Shown here: positions 63,866-64,000 of the stretch, in pieces
Layout of the letters: each line of letters opens with the position of its first letter
Position numbering within the stretch: position 1 is the first letter of the stretch
Source of the DNA: Corallococcus sp. NCRR
GTDB taxonomy: Bacteria > Myxococcota > Myxococcia > Myxococcales > Myxococcaceae
NCBI RefSeq assembly: GCF_026965535.1
Contig: NZ_CP114039.1
Location: 3,596,001-3,660,000, forward strand
Length of the DNA stretch: 64,000 bases
Direction: 5' to 3'
Notes under the pieces: generated by a model
Databases searched by the model: none
What the model saw: the letters and a program-made list of their open reading frames with translations, nothing else
Told to the model about the DNA's origin: nothing
Made by a program: the position numbers and the translations under genes

Positions 63866-64000
63866 ATGAAGCTCTATGGCAATCCGATGAGCACGTGTAC
63901 CCGCAAGGTCCTCACCGTCCTGGCGGAGAAGGGCCACCAGGCCGAGTTCATCAACATCGACCTGATGAAGCACGAGCAGAAGACGCCCGAGCACATCGCC
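63866..64000 (+). CDS. Glutathione S-transferase, N-terminal part, cut by the window edge
   Basis: Forty-five codons in the window read M-K-L-Y-G-N-P-M-S-T-C-T-R-K-V-L-T-V-L-A-E-K-G followed by the E-F-I-N-I-D-L strand, the thioredoxin-like N-terminal domain of glutathione S-transferases with the catalytic Ser/Cys near residue 9-11. GGAGG (63853-63857) lies 8 bases upstream of ATG 63866. The C-terminal helical domain would lie beyond the window. Confidence 0.85.
   Translation, partial: MKLYGNPMSTCTRKVLTVLAEKGHQAEFINIDLMKHEQKTPEHIA

Overview
The window is a stretch of very GC-rich bacterial chromosome with strong G/C at third codon positions, tightly packed genes and many 1-4 base stop/start overlaps. 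The content points to a myxobacterium of the Myxococcus/Corallococcus type (Myxococcota). Supporting clues are outer-membrane and lipoprotein-rich gene sets, secreted hydrolases, many uncharacterised repeat or low-complexity proteins, and a second ribosomal protein S4. I see no rRNA, tRNA, CRISPR array, prophage or insertion sequence. Most of it looks like ordinary core/accessory chromosome.

Layout. 1-8.8 kb: tail of a secreted carbohydrate-binding-type protein, the RNA-binding protein Tex, a small DUF7919-like protein, a coupled HSP90-like chaperone/TPR pair on the minus strand, a secreted metallo-hydrolase closed by a textbook terminator, and a TerB/LETM1-like protein. 8.8-16.3 kb: a spondin-domain lipoprotein, a divergent FAD monooxygenase/TetR pair, a two-gene island (PIN-GNAT-PUA-like fusion plus ASCH protein), an aldo/keto reductase and a short-chain dehydrogenase. 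16.4-25.6 kb: a heterodimeric ABC exporter, a second aldo/keto reductase, a large formylglycine-type sulfatase and an M4 metallopeptidase, with strong hairpin terminators between transcription units.

25.6-34.4 kb: a cysteine-poor S4 paralogue behind a Fur/Zur-type box, a FUSC-family membrane protein, a HEAT-repeat lipoprotein, a HAMP-like membrane protein, and a translation-linked cluster: fmt, a type II dehydroquinase-fold protein that has lost its catalytic residues and gained a basic tail, and an rsmB-type rRNA methyltransferase. 34.4-44.4 kb: LysR regulator, small membrane protein, MJ1255-type glycosyltransferase, SDR, TlpA-like redoxin, aminotransferase, two exported proteins, an acidic low-complexity protein and a PP2C phosphatase.

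44.5-64 kb: methyl-accepting chemotaxis protein, SDR, DUF1028 protein, glutaryl-CoA-dehydrogenase-like enzyme, a GGPPR-repeat DUF2058-like protein, a lipoprotein, a beta-barrel protein, an HEXXH peptidase, an RluA-type pseudouridine synthase, a giant 1820-residue TPR/disordered repeat protein, a PorV-like outer-membrane protein, GalU with a coupled exported protein, and the start of a glutathione S-transferase.

The strongest candidate for an undescribed system is the PIN-GNAT-PUA/ASCH pair at 12.6-14.5 kb. It sits as a lower-GC insert between ordinary genes, is translationally coupled by a 28-base overlap, and combines a ribonuclease fold, an acetyltransferase and two RNA-binding-type folds. 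The next best are the zinc-free S4 behind a Fur/Zur box, the dead dehydroquinase fused to a basic tail in a translation operon, and the coupled HSP90/TPR pair. All functions are read from sequence by eye. No database search was run.
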